This document shows positions 1 to 7,611 of a DNA stretch of 35,400 nt, piece after piece. Under the pieces are notes generated by a model that did no database searches, was not told the origin of the DNA, and saw only the letters and a list, made by a program, of their open reading frames with translations. The stretch comes from JBMNSK01 sp050945155. Its GTDB lineage: Bacteria > Actinomycetota > Coriobacteriia > Coriobacteriales > Eggerthellaceae. Location: the NCBI GenBank assembly GCA_050945155.1, contig JBMNSK010000012.1:1-35400 (forward strand). Reading direction: 5' to 3'. The translations under genes and the position numbers were made by a program. Every line of letters starts with the position of its first letter. The first letter of the stretch is position 1.

Positions 1-1
1 A

Positions 2-2281
2 GGAAGTCTTGCACTCATCATAGTTTTCACAGCTGATAAACCGCTTTAAAGTGCGCGGGTTTCGTTGTGCGATAAGGTTGGCCTGCTTGCCTTCCTTTGC
101 ACAGACCGGGCAGGTGCCCACAACTAAGTCAGGTTCTTTATTAGTTTCACAGTTCGGGTCAATACACACAAGCCGTGGCTTCGACCTAAACGGAGTTACC
201 TTAACCTGTGGCATACCGCAAACAGGACACAGTTCCGTACTTGTTTCCACCTTCCCCGAAGGCAGGGGGAATGTCACATCGCAGTCAGGCCACCCCGAAC
301 AACCGATGAACATCTTCTTGGTCTTATTAACTGTACGAAGCTGCAAATCTTTACCGCACTTGGGGCAAACACCCACGTATAAATCTGCTGCAACGGCGTC
401 AGAGAGAGCATCGCTTACCTCTGCTTGGTGCGGCATCAGACCCTTCAACTGCTCAGATAGCAGGTCACGCGAATTCGTGACAACTTCTTCTTTCGTAGTT
501 TTTCCCTGAGCAATATTGGTCATCTCTTCTTCAAGCTCAGCCGTCATTTCTGAGTGCGTAATATGCGGCGCATATTTGTCGAGAGCATCACAAACAGCAA
601 TGCCAAGCTGAGAAGGCTCAATAGGATTGTTTTGTATGTACTTTACGTTGTAGAGTCGGTCGATGATGGAATGGCGCGTAGACTTCGTTCCCAAACCACG
701 CTTTTCCATTTCCTGAATGAGCTTGCCCTGCGAATAGCGAGCAGGTGGTTCTGTCTGCTTATGCGTGCAGGTAGCTCCGTTAAAGGCGATAGTCTCGCCT
801 TCCTCAAGGCCGGGAAGTTGCTCATCTTTTTTGAGGCCATACCGATAAATTTCGCGAAAACCAGGTTTGACCAGCACATCGCCCTTGGCAACAAACGATT
901 CACCCGCCACATCAAGGGTTACCTTCGTACCCTCAATAACTGCAGAATCCGATAAGGTTGCAAGAAACCTTCGGGCAATGAGGTTATAAAGCTTATAGTC
1001 AGCCGGCCCAAGCATCTCCGGTGTAACCATAGCCGTCGGGTAGATGGGTGGATGGTCGGTCTCTTCTTTTGCTCCCCGCGTAGGTACTAATTTGCCCTTT
1101 GCCAAAAGTTTTTGACAGTACGGTGCATAGGCAGGGTTTCCCGAAATCGTCCGCACCGTCTCGCTAAGATTAAGCGATGAAGGGTATACCGTGTTATCAA
1201 CACGCGGATAGCTAATATAGCCGCTCATATAGAGGCTCTCGGCAATGCGCATCGTGCGCGCCGGACTCAAACCTTCGGCTGCGGCGGCGGCCATAAGTCC
1301 GGTGGTGTTAAACGGAATAGGGGCACGCTGGGTACGCTTCTTTTTCTCAATATCAACCACCGTTGCCGAGGTCGCCGAAGCGATGCGGTCCATGACCCTA
1401 TTAGCCTCCTCTTCGCTCTTGAAGCGACCTTGTGCATGGGAGGCAGAAAATGTATCGGGTTCGGCCCCGAAGTCTCCTTCGATAACCCAGTAGTCTTCGG
1501 GTACAAAAGCCATACGCTCTCGCTCACGCGCGACAATGAGAGCCAAGGTAGGAGTCTGCACGCGGCCGGAACTGCGCACGTTCCCATATCCGCTGAACTT
1601 TACCAGCGTAAGATAGCGCGTCAAAACCGCGCCCCAGATAAGGTCAATATCCTGGCGCGACTCACCTGCCGAAGCGAGGTCTTCATCAAGGTCAACCAGG
1701 TGGGTAAAGGCGTGGGTGATTTCTTCTTTCGTAAACGCTGAATAACGCGCACGAGAAACGGGAGCGGTGTCGTTTACTTCCTTGATACACGAAAGCGCAT
1801 CAGACCCGATGAGCTCTCCCTCGCGGTCAAAGTCCGTCGCAATAATGATGGAGTCCGCCTTCTTTGCAAGATTCTTAAGCGAACGAATAATGTCTTTTTC
1901 CTTCGGAAGTTTTTCAATGGGTGCATAGACCAGATAAGGAAGCGCATCCATCTTCCAAGCGTTTAACAAGACACCATCGGTGGTAAAAGGTTTTTTCTTC
2001 TTAAAAGGGGGTTTCGGTAAGTCATCAGGAATAGAAGCAGGAATGATTTTTCCCTGGGCATCAACGCCCTTCCAACCACCACGCTTCTTATATACGATGG
2101 ATTCTGTAAAATCCGGTTCAAGGATATGGCCACGCAGACCAATGGTTACCCACTCTTCCCCATCAACCTCGAAACGATAGATGGGGGTTGAATACACTTT
2201 GTCACGTTTTGGTTTCTTTGAACTGAGAAGATGGGCAATCTGTCCTGCAGCGTCATTCTTCTCCGTGACGACGAGCTTCAT
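2..2281 (-). CDS. topA: DNA topoisomerase I, archaeal-like type IA (3' end off window)
   Basis: Relaxes negative supercoils by passing a strand through a transient single-strand break. 760 codons are visible; the gene runs off the left edge, so the C-terminus is missing. The TOPRIM acidic motif DFDREGE lies near residues 150-156 and the active-site tyrosine is in GYISYPRVDNTVYP, about Tyr358. The SYPRxDNTVYP and RGLGTKSTR motifs are those of the archaeal branch of topoisomerase I; typical bacterial enzymes have YMRTDS and GIGRPSTYA. At least three Cys-pair zinc ribbons follow from about residue 650 (CPKCG..., CPVCG..., CPVC...). The ATG is 6 bases after a strong AGGAGGAG site. It is co-directional with the DUF1385 gene upstream. 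Family assignment is sure; the archaeal affinity is judged from motifs only. Confidence 0.93.
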   Translation of the reverse strand, partial: MKLVVTEKNDAAGQIAHLLSSKKPKRDKVYSTPIYRFEVDGEEWVTIGLRGHILEPDFTESIVYKKRGGWKGVDAQGKIIPASIPDDLPKPPFKKKKPFTTDGVLLNAWKMDALPYLVYAPIEKLPKEKDIIRSLKNLAKKADSIIIATDFDREGELIGSDALSCIKEVNDTAPVSRARYSAFTKEEITHAFTHLVDLDEDLASAGESRQDIDLIWGAVLTRYLTLVKFSGYGNVRSSGRVQTPTLALIVARERERMAFVPEDYWVIEGDFGAEPDTFSASHAQGRFKSEEEANRVMDRIASATSATVVDIEKKKRTQRAPIPFNTTGLMAAAAAEGLSPARTMRIAESLYMSGYISYPRVDNTVYPSSLNLSETVRTISGNPAYAPYCQKLLAKGKLVPTRGAKEETDHPPIYPTAMVTPEMLGPADYKLYNLIARRFLATLSDSAVIEGTKVTLDVAGESFVAKGDVLVKPGFREIYRYGLKKDEQLPGLEEGETIAFNGATCTHKQTEPPARYSQGKLIQEMEKRGLGTKSTRHSIIDRLYNVKYIQNNPIEPSQLGIAVCDALDKYAPHITHSEMTAELEEEMTNIAQGKTTKEEVVTNSRDLLSEQLKGLMPHQAEVSDALSDAVAADLYVGVCPKCGKDLQLRTVNKTKKMFIGCSGWPDCDVTFPLPSGKVETSTELCPVCGMPQVKVTPFRSKPRLVCIDPNCETNKEPDLVVGTCPVCAKEGKQANLIAQRNPRTLKRFISCENYDECKTS

Positions 2282-2397
2282 ACTAGCTCCTCCTCTTCTG
2301 CAACCTGTTTGGTTGCCTCGTTCACACGGTTACCCCGATTCGTTGATTAACGTGTGAGGGGATCTATCAACAGCAAGTGTTAGGATACACGATTCTC
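2282..2397 (-). promoter_or_regulatory. topA 5' leader with two inverted repeats
   Basis: Two inverted repeats sit between the DUF1385 stop and topA. TCACACG at 2322-2328 pairs with CGTGTGA at 2351-2357, and GCAACC at 2300-2305 pairs with GGTTGC at 2311-2316, just before the topA ribosome binding site. Neither is followed by a T-run on the minus strand, so they look like leader structures or operators rather than a terminator. No convincing -35/-10 pair was found. Confidence 0.35.
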
Positions 2398-3801
2398 TCA
2401 AGGCTCGCGAACTTTGCACAATTCGCGTTCTTCTCGAGCAATAACCAGCTTCATGGCTGCAATGGCGCACTCAAGCTCTCCGTCATCCGGCTCCCGCGTA
2501 GTCAGATACTGCATCTGCATACCCGGCCAAAGCACAACCTTGACCAAAGGGTTTTCAGGATGACTGCCTGCCCAGCGAACGGTTATTTCATAAGAAAGAC
2601 CAGCAATCACGGGCAAAAGCAAAATGCGGACTATTATAACGAGGCTTAAAGTTGGCCACCCTTCCGGAATACCCCAGGCAGCGATGATGCCGTTTAGCGG
2701 TGTAATGGTGTATACGATGATGGCAATAATCATGACCATGATGAGAAATGCGGTACCGCAACGCACGTGTAAACGCGGAAACGTCCTTGCATTTTCAGGT
2801 GTAAGTTCAAGGCCATGCTCAAAGCAGTGAATGGTTTTATGCTCAGCGCCGTGGTATTCAAACATGCGCTTAATATCTTTCATCCGCCCAATGAGCCAGA
2901 TATAGAAGATAAATACGGCCACACGAAGAAAGCCATCGACAATATTCCATGTAAGCGTCGCCGAAGCGTAGTCGCCCACAATAAGATTCGTGATACAAGC
3001 AGGGGCCACAATAAAAAGTGCAAGTCCAAGGATGGTCCCTAAAACAATGGAAAGCATTGTTTCAAAACTGGTCAAACCGCCACCTTTTTTGCTTTCTTGG
3101 CTTGCAGAGTCTGTCGGTTGAGAAACGAGCTCTTCGTTACGTTGTAGGGGCGGTTCTGGCTGAGTATCACGTTCCGTGAGGGCTTGTTCGGTATGAACTT
3201 CCGACACGATTGCCGGCGCTTCAGTTTCTTGAGCTGTATCCTCTTGGTAAGAAACAGCCGCATCGCTTACCACGGTGAGACTGCGCTGGGCGCCTAGGGC
3301 ATCAATCATCGTGTCGGGATTTCCGAAATCACGTTTCCAGGAAAACGAGGTATCTGTCCGAGTATCAGCATATCCACTTGCCATAGTTTCTTGTGTCGCT
3401 GCAAGACTTGTCTCTAGGTGCATATGCGTTAAGGACTCAGAAGACGACACGCTTGCCGCCGTATCCTCTGTCTCGTCTTCTTCGTCGCCAAAGGCATGCT
3501 GGGCGGCAATTTCAAGCGCCTTATACCCGATGCCAAGCGACTCGACAAACGCACGGCAACCGCGAACCAAAGGCCAGTGTGTCCAAGAAAGCGAACTGCG
3601 CCCAGAAGCTAGGTCATGTTCTTCGGTATAAATCGAACCTTCAGGCTCACGAACACCAACAGCCCAGTTATAGTGACCGCGCATCATGACACCCTCAATA
3701 AGTGCCTGGCCTCCGATATGCGTCTTCAGAGGACCATCTTCAGCGAAGGCGCGCTTTAAATCGCTCGATTCTAACTGAGAATGTTCAAGCTTAGAATTCA
3801 C
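2398..3801 (-). CDS. DUF1385 (YqhQ-like) membrane protein with acidic central insert
   Basis: 467 residues, function unknown. The family signature GGQALIEGVMMRG is at residues 30-42. The C-terminal half holds several hydrophobic helices (about 247-275, 285-305, 350-375, 385-410), the motif EYHGAEHKTIHCFEHG and a conserved end around SHPENPLVKVVLWPGMQMQ. Family members such as Bacillus YqhQ are usually nearer 310 residues; the excess is a low-complexity acidic Ser/Thr/Glu-rich stretch at about 105-240, between the N-terminal motif and the membrane part. The start is GTG with only a weak AAGAAAG site; the next methionine falls inside the conserved motif, so this start is favoured. It lies between rpmE and topA, a DUF1385/rpmE neighbourhood often seen in Gram-positives. 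Confidence 0.85.
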   Translation of the reverse strand: MNSKLEHSQLESSDLKRAFAEDGPLKTHIGGQALIEGVMMRGHYNWAVGVREPEGSIYTEEHDLASGRSSLSWTHWPLVRGCRAFVESLGIGYKALEIAAQHAFGDEEDETEDTAASVSSSESLTHMHLETSLAATQETMASGYADTRTDTSFSWKRDFGNPDTMIDALGAQRSLTVVSDAAVSYQEDTAQETEAPAIVSEVHTEQALTERDTQPEPPLQRNEELVSQPTDSASQESKKGGGLTSFETMLSIVLGTILGLALFIVAPACITNLIVGDYASATLTWNIVDGFLRVAVFIFYIWLIGRMKDIKRMFEYHGAEHKTIHCFEHGLELTPENARTFPRLHVRCGTAFLIMVMIIAIIVYTITPLNGIIAAWGIPEGWPTLSLVIIVRILLLPVIAGLSYEITVRWAGSHPENPLVKVVLWPGMQMQYLTTREPDDGELECAIAAMKLVIAREERELCKVREP

Positions 3802-3839
3802 GTGCTTAAAAACTTTCTTTTTTAGCCTGTTTCACCTGC

Positions 3840-3845
3840 ATTGTA
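3840..3845 (-). promoter_or_regulatory. possible -10 box for the DUF1385 gene
   Basis: TACAAT on the minus strand, 39 bases upstream of the GTG start. It lies 3' of a small GAGC-GAAA-GCTC hairpin at 3852-3863. No good -35 is visible, so this is tentative. Confidence 0.3.
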
Positions 3846-3900
3846 TCCCAAGAGCTTTCGCTCCATAGAAAAGACGTGCAAATAGGTTCATGCCATGATA

Positions 3901-3934
3901 CAAAAACACCCGAGATTCAAAAGAACCTCGGGTG
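3901..3934 (-). terminator. rho-independent terminator of rpmE
   Basis: An 8-bp GC-rich stem, CACCCGAG (3907-3914) with CTCGGGTG (3927-3934), extends inward across one mismatch. On the minus strand it is followed by five Ts (3906-3902). It sits 24 bases beyond the rpmE stop codon. Confidence 0.8.
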
Positions 3935-3957
3935 CCATCAATCCGCATAGAGAAGAA

Positions 3958-4473
3958 TTACTCAGCAGACTCCTCTGCAGCAGCCTCTTCGGCCGGCTCT
4001 TCTGCAGGAGCTTCAGCAGTCTCAACCTCAGAAGCAGCCATTTCGGCTTCAATGTCTTCTCCAACATCCTCAGACATACCAGGGCTCGTTTCGGTGGCAT
4101 CCTGAGTCGGAGCACTTGCCTGCTCTTGAGCAGCCTTTGCAGCGAACTCTTCAGCACGCTTTGCCTTAGCAGCAGCCTTGGCCTCACGCTCTGCCTTACG
4201 CTGAGCCTCTGCCTCGGCGTTTGCTGCAGCACGCTGTGCCTTGCGTTCTGCCTCACGCTCAGCAAGTTTTGCACTTGCAGAGCCATACTTATCAGCGAAG
4301 CGCTGTACACGTCCGCCGGTATCAACAAATTTCTGCTGGCCCGTATAGAAAGGATGGCATGCGCTGCAGATATCGACGCGCAGCTCAGACTTGGTTGAAC
4401 GGGTCTTGAAGGTGTTTCCGCAGGAGCATGTAACCGTGCACTCTACGTACTCTGGATGAATTCCGTCTTTCAT
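3958..4473 (-). CDS. rpmE: 50S ribosomal protein bL31 with long charged C-terminal tail
   Basis: Large-subunit protein bL31. Residues 1-67 are a full canonical L31, with the zinc ligands of the C+ form: Cys16 and Cys18 in TCSCGN, Cys36 and Cys39 in CSACHPFYTG. Typical L31 ends near residue 70; this one is 171 residues. Residues about 68-115 are Lys/Arg/Ala/Glu-rich, probably helical, and 116-171 are strongly acidic Ala/Glu/Ser/Pro. The ATG follows AAGGAGA by 7 bases. It is a single-gene unit, with its own promoter and structured leader upstream and a strong terminator downstream. The core identification is certain; the role of the tail is unknown. Confidence 0.95.
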   Translation of the reverse strand: MKDGIHPEYVECTVTCSCGNTFKTRSTKSELRVDICSACHPFYTGQQKFVDTGGRVQRFADKYGSASAKLAEREAERKAQRAAANAEAEAQRKAEREAKAAAKAKRAEEFAAKAAQEQASAPTQDATETSPGMSEDVGEDIEAEMAASEVETAEAPAEEPAEEAAAEESAE

Positions 4474-4491
4474 ATGGTTCTCCTTTTACTG

Positions 4492-4510
4492 CCTTGGTTT
4501 CCGACCAAAG
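4492..4510 (-). promoter_or_regulatory. rpmE leader hairpin (possible L31 autoregulatory leader)
   Basis: On the minus strand CTTTGGT and ACCAAGG form a 7-bp stem (one G-U pair) with the loop CGGAA, ending 10 bases before the AAGGAGA site. L31 leaders that let L31 repress its own mRNA have been described in several groups, including, as I recall, Coriobacteria. Equating this hairpin with such a leader is inference. Confidence 0.4.
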
Positions 4511-4527
4511 CGAAGACAAGCCTCTGC

Positions 4528-4536
4528 ATAATAGCA
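4528..4536 (-). promoter_or_regulatory. extended -10 promoter of rpmE
   Basis: TGCTATTAT on the minus strand is an extended -10 (TGn before TATTAT), 55 bases upstream of the rpmE ATG. The -35 is poor, as is common for extended -10 promoters. Confidence 0.5.
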
Positions 4537-4604
4537 CAGCAAAGGTGAAAGTTCATCAATTATTCCTGCAGAAGCCTTGGTGATTGCCCGCCTTCGTAAA
4601 TTCT

Positions 4605-5525
4605 TCACGCATGACGGGGCTGATCAAGAAAGTCCTCATGTACCTGCAGGTCATAACGGTCAGCAATCTGACGAAGCTCTTCATCGCTAATAAGGTTGGT
4701 CGTTCCATCAACAACAGTATGTGCGGCGCGTGAGATGAGATAAATCTCAGCCGCTTTTTCAATTGCTTGCACCCGACCAAAAGCTTCATCGCAATCTGCG
4801 CCCGAACTAAAAACGCCATGGAGAGCCCAGATACATGCAGGATAGGTCCTCATCTGGTCTGCGGTGGCCTGAGCAAGCTCAATTGAGCCAGGAACCATCC
4901 AAGGAAGGGCGCCAAGTCCTTCGGGAAAGGCAATGATGCTTTCGGTCAGAACTTTCCAGAGGCACCGCGTGAACGTGCGCGGGTCAGCATCTTTTAAAGT
5001 AGTAAGAGCAACCACGTGGGACGGGTGTGCATGGTAAAGAACACGGTTTGCTCCCTGCGTTGCCTCTTTGCGAACTTGGTGCACGAGCACATGGCTTGCC
5101 AGTTCGCTGGTTGGCCGCCCATTGTTGCGCAGGCCCCAAACAAGACGCCAGGCATCACCCGAATCATTAATCTGAACGATGCCGATGTTGTTGTCAGGAT
5201 CTTGTTCAACATTACGAAGATATTTTCCCGCTCCCGTAACCAGCAAATATTCGCGTGCCATCTGCGGAGCTGAAATGCCAAGCTGAACCCAAGAGGAAGG
5301 GGTGTCATAAAAAAAGGAGGAAGCTGCTTTGAGGTCTTCTGCCGTTAAGCGGTAGGACGCATTACCTCCGTTGCGCTCATGCCAACCCTGGCTCCAGCCG
5401 TCGGAGCACAGGCGCACAAAGTCTCTCACGAAACCAAGCCTTTCTCCGGCCACGCCAGAGACAACTCCTTTAGCTGCCGAATATCCACGGTCGAAAGTTT
5501 CCTGTGCGTCTTCAAAAAAGCCCAT
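4605..5525 (-). CDS. rhaD: class II aldolase, rhamnulose-1-phosphate aldolase type
   Basis: 306 residues, predicted to cleave rhamnulose-1-phosphate to dihydroxyacetone phosphate and lactaldehyde with a zinc ion. It follows E. coli RhaD throughout: GWHERNGGN near 48-55, VTGAGKYLRNV near 96-106, PTSEL with catalytic-type Glu141, zinc ligands His165 and His167 in YHAHP and His236 in ALHGVF, plus PEGLGALPWMVPG. The ATG at 5525 is chosen because GAAAGGA lies 6 bases upstream; an in-frame start 18 codons further up has no such site. The protein is about 30 residues longer than E. coli RhaD at the N-terminus. No rhamnose isomerase, kinase or regulator is nearby, so it stands alone and may act on another deoxy-sugar phosphate. 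Confidence 0.85.
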   Translation of the reverse strand: MGFFEDAQETFDRGYSAAKGVVSGVAGERLGFVRDFVRLCSDGWSQGWHERNGGNASYRLTAEDLKAASSFFYDTPSSWVQLGISAPQMAREYLLVTGAGKYLRNVEQDPDNNIGIVQINDSGDAWRLVWGLRNNGRPTSELASHVLVHQVRKEATQGANRVLYHAHPSHVVALTTLKDADPRTFTRCLWKVLTESIIAFPEGLGALPWMVPGSIELAQATADQMRTYPACIWALHGVFSSGADCDEAFGRVQAIEKAAEIYLISRAAHTVVDGTTNLISDEELRQIADRYDLQVHEDFLDQPRHA

Positions 5526-5606
5526 AGCACGTCCTTTCTCTTGGCTATGCTTTGATGATAACGCCTCGAACAGACACAAACCCCAAAGAATTAAAGTTCT
5601 TTAAAC

Positions 5607-5641
5607 AACGAAAAGTGCCACATGCGTCGCATGTGGCACTT
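5607..5641 (-). terminator. strong hairpin terminator after the superoxide reductase gene
   Basis: AGTGCCACATGCG and CGCATGTGGCACT (5614-5640) form a perfect 13-bp stem around a single base, extended by one A-T pair. On the minus strand it is followed by TTTTCGTTGTTT. It lies about 31 bases past the stop of the superoxide reductase gene and upstream of the aldolase. Confidence 0.7.
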
Positions 5642-5671
5642 GCTTTGTTTGCCGATTGGTCAATCTCATTA

Positions 5672-6055
5672 CTAAGCAATATCTGCTTTCCAGAGTCCGT
5701 GCTTGTTGCAGTACTCATACGCCGTGCGTGGCTTATCATCGGCTGCAATCTCAAAATCTGCCTCCGGTTTGTCGGTTGGCGTAAGATATGCAATCTGAAA
5801 CGTTTTTTCGGTCTCGAGCATGATGCAGGTGATGTAGTGGTCTTCAGTCATAGGATGCTCAACGCTACCTACGGCCACGTGAACATGTGAGCCATCAACG
5901 CTTACAACCGGAACATGCTTTTCCTTTGCTGCGTCCGTATCATTTGCCTTAATCTCTGTCAGTGCCTCGCCTGCAGAGCTAAGTTCTGCACCGTTATCGT
6001 AGAGCTTAATAACCAAATCACCATGTGCTGCGTCTTTCATGAACCTCATACTCAT
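5672..6055 (-). CDS. superoxide reductase, desulfoferrodoxin family lacking the Fe(Cys)4 site
   Basis: 127 residues; reduces superoxide to hydrogen peroxide without releasing oxygen. The catalytic Fe(His)4Cys site is intact: EKHVP (Glu45, Lys46, His47), SVEHPM (His67), DHYI (His73) and CNKHGLW (Cys116, His119). Residues 1-40 align with the desulforedoxin domain of desulfoferrodoxin, but its cysteines are gone: the region of the first pair reads KDAAHGD and CCG reads SAG. This resembles class III enzymes such as that of Treponema pallidum. Two starts are possible, ATG at 6055 or at 6049; a GGGGGA site fits the second with 8-base spacing. It is a lone gene with a strong terminator, consistent with an anaerobe or microaerophile meeting oxygen. 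Confidence 0.9.
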   Translation of the reverse strand: MSMRFMKDAAHGDLVIKLYDNGAELSSAGEALTEIKANDTDAAKEKHVPVVSVDGSHVHVAVGSVEHPMTEDHYITCIMLETEKTFQIAYLTPTDKPEADFEIAADDKPRTAYEYCNKHGLWKADIA

Positions 6056-6136
6056 CTTCCCCCTATCTCCTTTCGTTCTTTTCAGAGCTTTGCTCTTATT
6101 TGAATTCTCATCTTTCTATCTTATTGATATTTCGTC

Positions 6137-6153
6137 TCATTTGCTACAAATGA
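6137..6153. repeat. perfect 7-bp inverted repeat between lgt and the superoxide reductase gene
   Basis: TCATTTG-CTA-CAAATGA lies 3 bases after the lgt stop and about 82 bases upstream of the superoxide reductase start. No T-run follows on the minus strand, so a terminator role is weak. An operator for the oxidative-stress gene is possible but not shown. Confidence 0.35.
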
Positions 6154-6155
6154 TA

Positions 6156-6986
6156 CTAATTTACTACCTTTTTTGGAAGACCTTTTTGGGGAAGTTTTTT
6201 TCGAATGGCAAAAATAAGGATGAGGATGCCCGCAACAATAAGCGGAAAAGACAAAACCTGCCCCATCGTAAGCCATCCACCCCAGAGGTAACCAAGCTGC
6301 GCATCAGGCTGGCGAATAAATTCAATAAGGAAGCGGAACACTCCGTACAAGACCAGAAAGGTACCGAGAAACGTCCCGCGCGGACGCGGCGGTACTTTGC
6401 GCGCAAGAAGGAGAAGCACAACGAGTATGACAAGGCCCTCAAGAACAGCCTCATAAAGCTGAGAAGGATGACGCGCAATAGGACCTGCAGCTCCGCCAAA
6501 TACAACTCCCCATGGCAAATCGCAGGGAGCACCCCACAATTCCCCGTTAATGAAGTTCGCGATACGACCAAAGAAAAGCCCCGCTGGTGTCCCGATGACA
6601 CCGAGATCCACGAGGGTAAGATAGGGAATTTTCGTTATCTTGGCGACAACAACACCAGCAATAAGGGCGCCGATAAGCCCACCGTGGAAGCTCATACCAC
6701 CTTTGTTGATGGCAAGTATCTCTGCCGGATGCGCAAGGTAGTAGCCATCACCGTAGAACAAAACATAGCCCAAGCGGGCGCCCAGAATAACGCCAACGAT
6801 GACAGCAATGAGAATGACAAGAAGCGTATCTTCGTCAAATTCGAGTTTCCAGTGCTTAGCTACGCGCCAAATAATGAAAGCAGCACAGGCAAAACCAAGA
6901 ATATAAGCAATGCCATACCAGCGCACAACCAAAGGGCCAAGACTAAACGCAACAGGGTCAAGATTTTGATATAGAGCGTTGAGCAT
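6156..6986 (-). CDS. lgt: prolipoprotein diacylglyceryl transferase
   Basis: 276-residue integral membrane enzyme that moves diacylglycerol from phosphatidylglycerol onto the lipobox cysteine of prelipoproteins. Family motifs are present: GGMSFHGG with His101, and the Lgt signature GRIANFINGELWG (Arg141, Asn144, Asn147, Glu149). About seven hydrophobic helices are visible, ending in a basic tail. The ATG follows AAGGGAG closely. It lies downstream of the two small Cys-rich genes in the same direction, with 93 bases between. Confidence 0.96.
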   Translation of the reverse strand: MLNALYQNLDPVAFSLGPLVVRWYGIAYILGFACAAFIIWRVAKHWKLEFDEDTLLVILIAVIVGVILGARLGYVLFYGDGYYLAHPAEILAINKGGMSFHGGLIGALIAGVVVAKITKIPYLTLVDLGVIGTPAGLFFGRIANFINGELWGAPCDLPWGVVFGGAAGPIARHPSQLYEAVLEGLVILVVLLLLARKVPPRPRGTFLGTFLVLYGVFRFLIEFIRQPDAQLGYLWGGWLTMGQVLSFPLIVAGILILIFAIRKKLPQKGLPKKVVN

Positions 6987-7079
6987 ATCTCCCTTGTCAT
7001 GTATAAACGCGCTTAGCCACCGAGAAATCAGAGCACCTTAAAGCGCTGCGGCAACAAAACGGCACAGTAAAGCAGCAGG

Positions 7080-7301
7080 TCAGACTTCCTTACCCATCCC
7101 TGCTCCTACTTCATGAGCGGCATAGCGCACTTCTTCGCGCAGCTGAAGAGGAATGGTTTGAAGTGTGGTAACAACAGTTCCACAGTGTGGACAGCGAACA
7201 GAAAACAGCGCAACATCCTGACGCAGAACCATCATTGATTCATAGTTGCACACACTCAAATCGTTTGCCGAGCACGTAGGACAACTTAAGCATTGCGTCA
7301 T
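7080..7301 (-). CDS. small zinc-ribbon protein, unknown function
   Basis: 73 residues. Two Cys pairs, CPTC near residue 7 and CPHC near residue 37, are spaced like a small zinc ribbon, with a further Cys4 and Cys18. The C-terminus is a short amphipathic helix. AAGAAGGCG precedes the ATG. It is the third small gene of a co-directional run nifU-like, Cys-rich 78-residue protein, this one. I do not recognise the family. Reality as a gene rests on the Cys-pair pattern, the ribosome site and the absence of any rival frame. Confidence 0.65.
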   Translation of the reverse strand: MTQCLSCPTCSANDLSVCNYESMMVLRQDVALFSVRCPHCGTVVTTLQTIPLQLREEVRYAAHEVGAGMGKEV

Positions 7302-7353
7302 AGGATATCGCCTTCTTAGTACGCCTTGGCGCTATTGTATCAGACTCTCTGAT

Positions 7354-7590
7354 TTAGTTCCGCTCACCCTGTGTAAGAAAAAACCGACAGAAGCGGCAGA
7401 TTTCCTTTCGTGCCGCCTCGTAGTCCAAATCAGGATTCAGAAGAATTTCGAAGTCGGTACAAACTTCATGGGTCGGCCGCGTACAAGCTGCAAACCGGCA
7501 GTCAGCTGGACATATATCATGCGCGAGAAAGTGAGGGCATCGCGACATCATCTCCTCGTCGCAGCCTCGCTTTTCCCAGCACCGAGTCAT
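7354..7590 (-). CDS. small cysteine-rich protein, unknown function
   Basis: 78 residues with nine cysteines (4, 10, 18, 27, 31, 36, 44, 65, 68) and a well-defined order: CWEKRGC, CPH, CPADC, then a C-terminal CRFCRFF. Such density suggests a metal or Fe-S site. It starts 21 bases after the NifU-like stop; no clear ribosome site is visible, so translation may be coupled to the upstream gene. The only in-frame start is this ATG, since the NifU-like stop lies in frame just above it. Function unknown; placement next to an Fe-S scaffold gene is suggestive only. Confidence 0.65.
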   Translation of the reverse strand: MTRCWEKRGCDEEMMSRCPHFLAHDICPADCRFAACTRPTHEVCTDFEILLNPDLDYEAARKEICRFCRFFLTQGERN

Positions 7591-7611
7591 CGTTGTAGTA
7601 CCGTATAAATC

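Noticed and set aside
6039..6974. A 311-residue plus-strand open frame
   Set aside because: It lies entirely opposite lgt, which has all family motifs; its product is Lys/Asn-rich low-complexity sequence with no recognisable domain.
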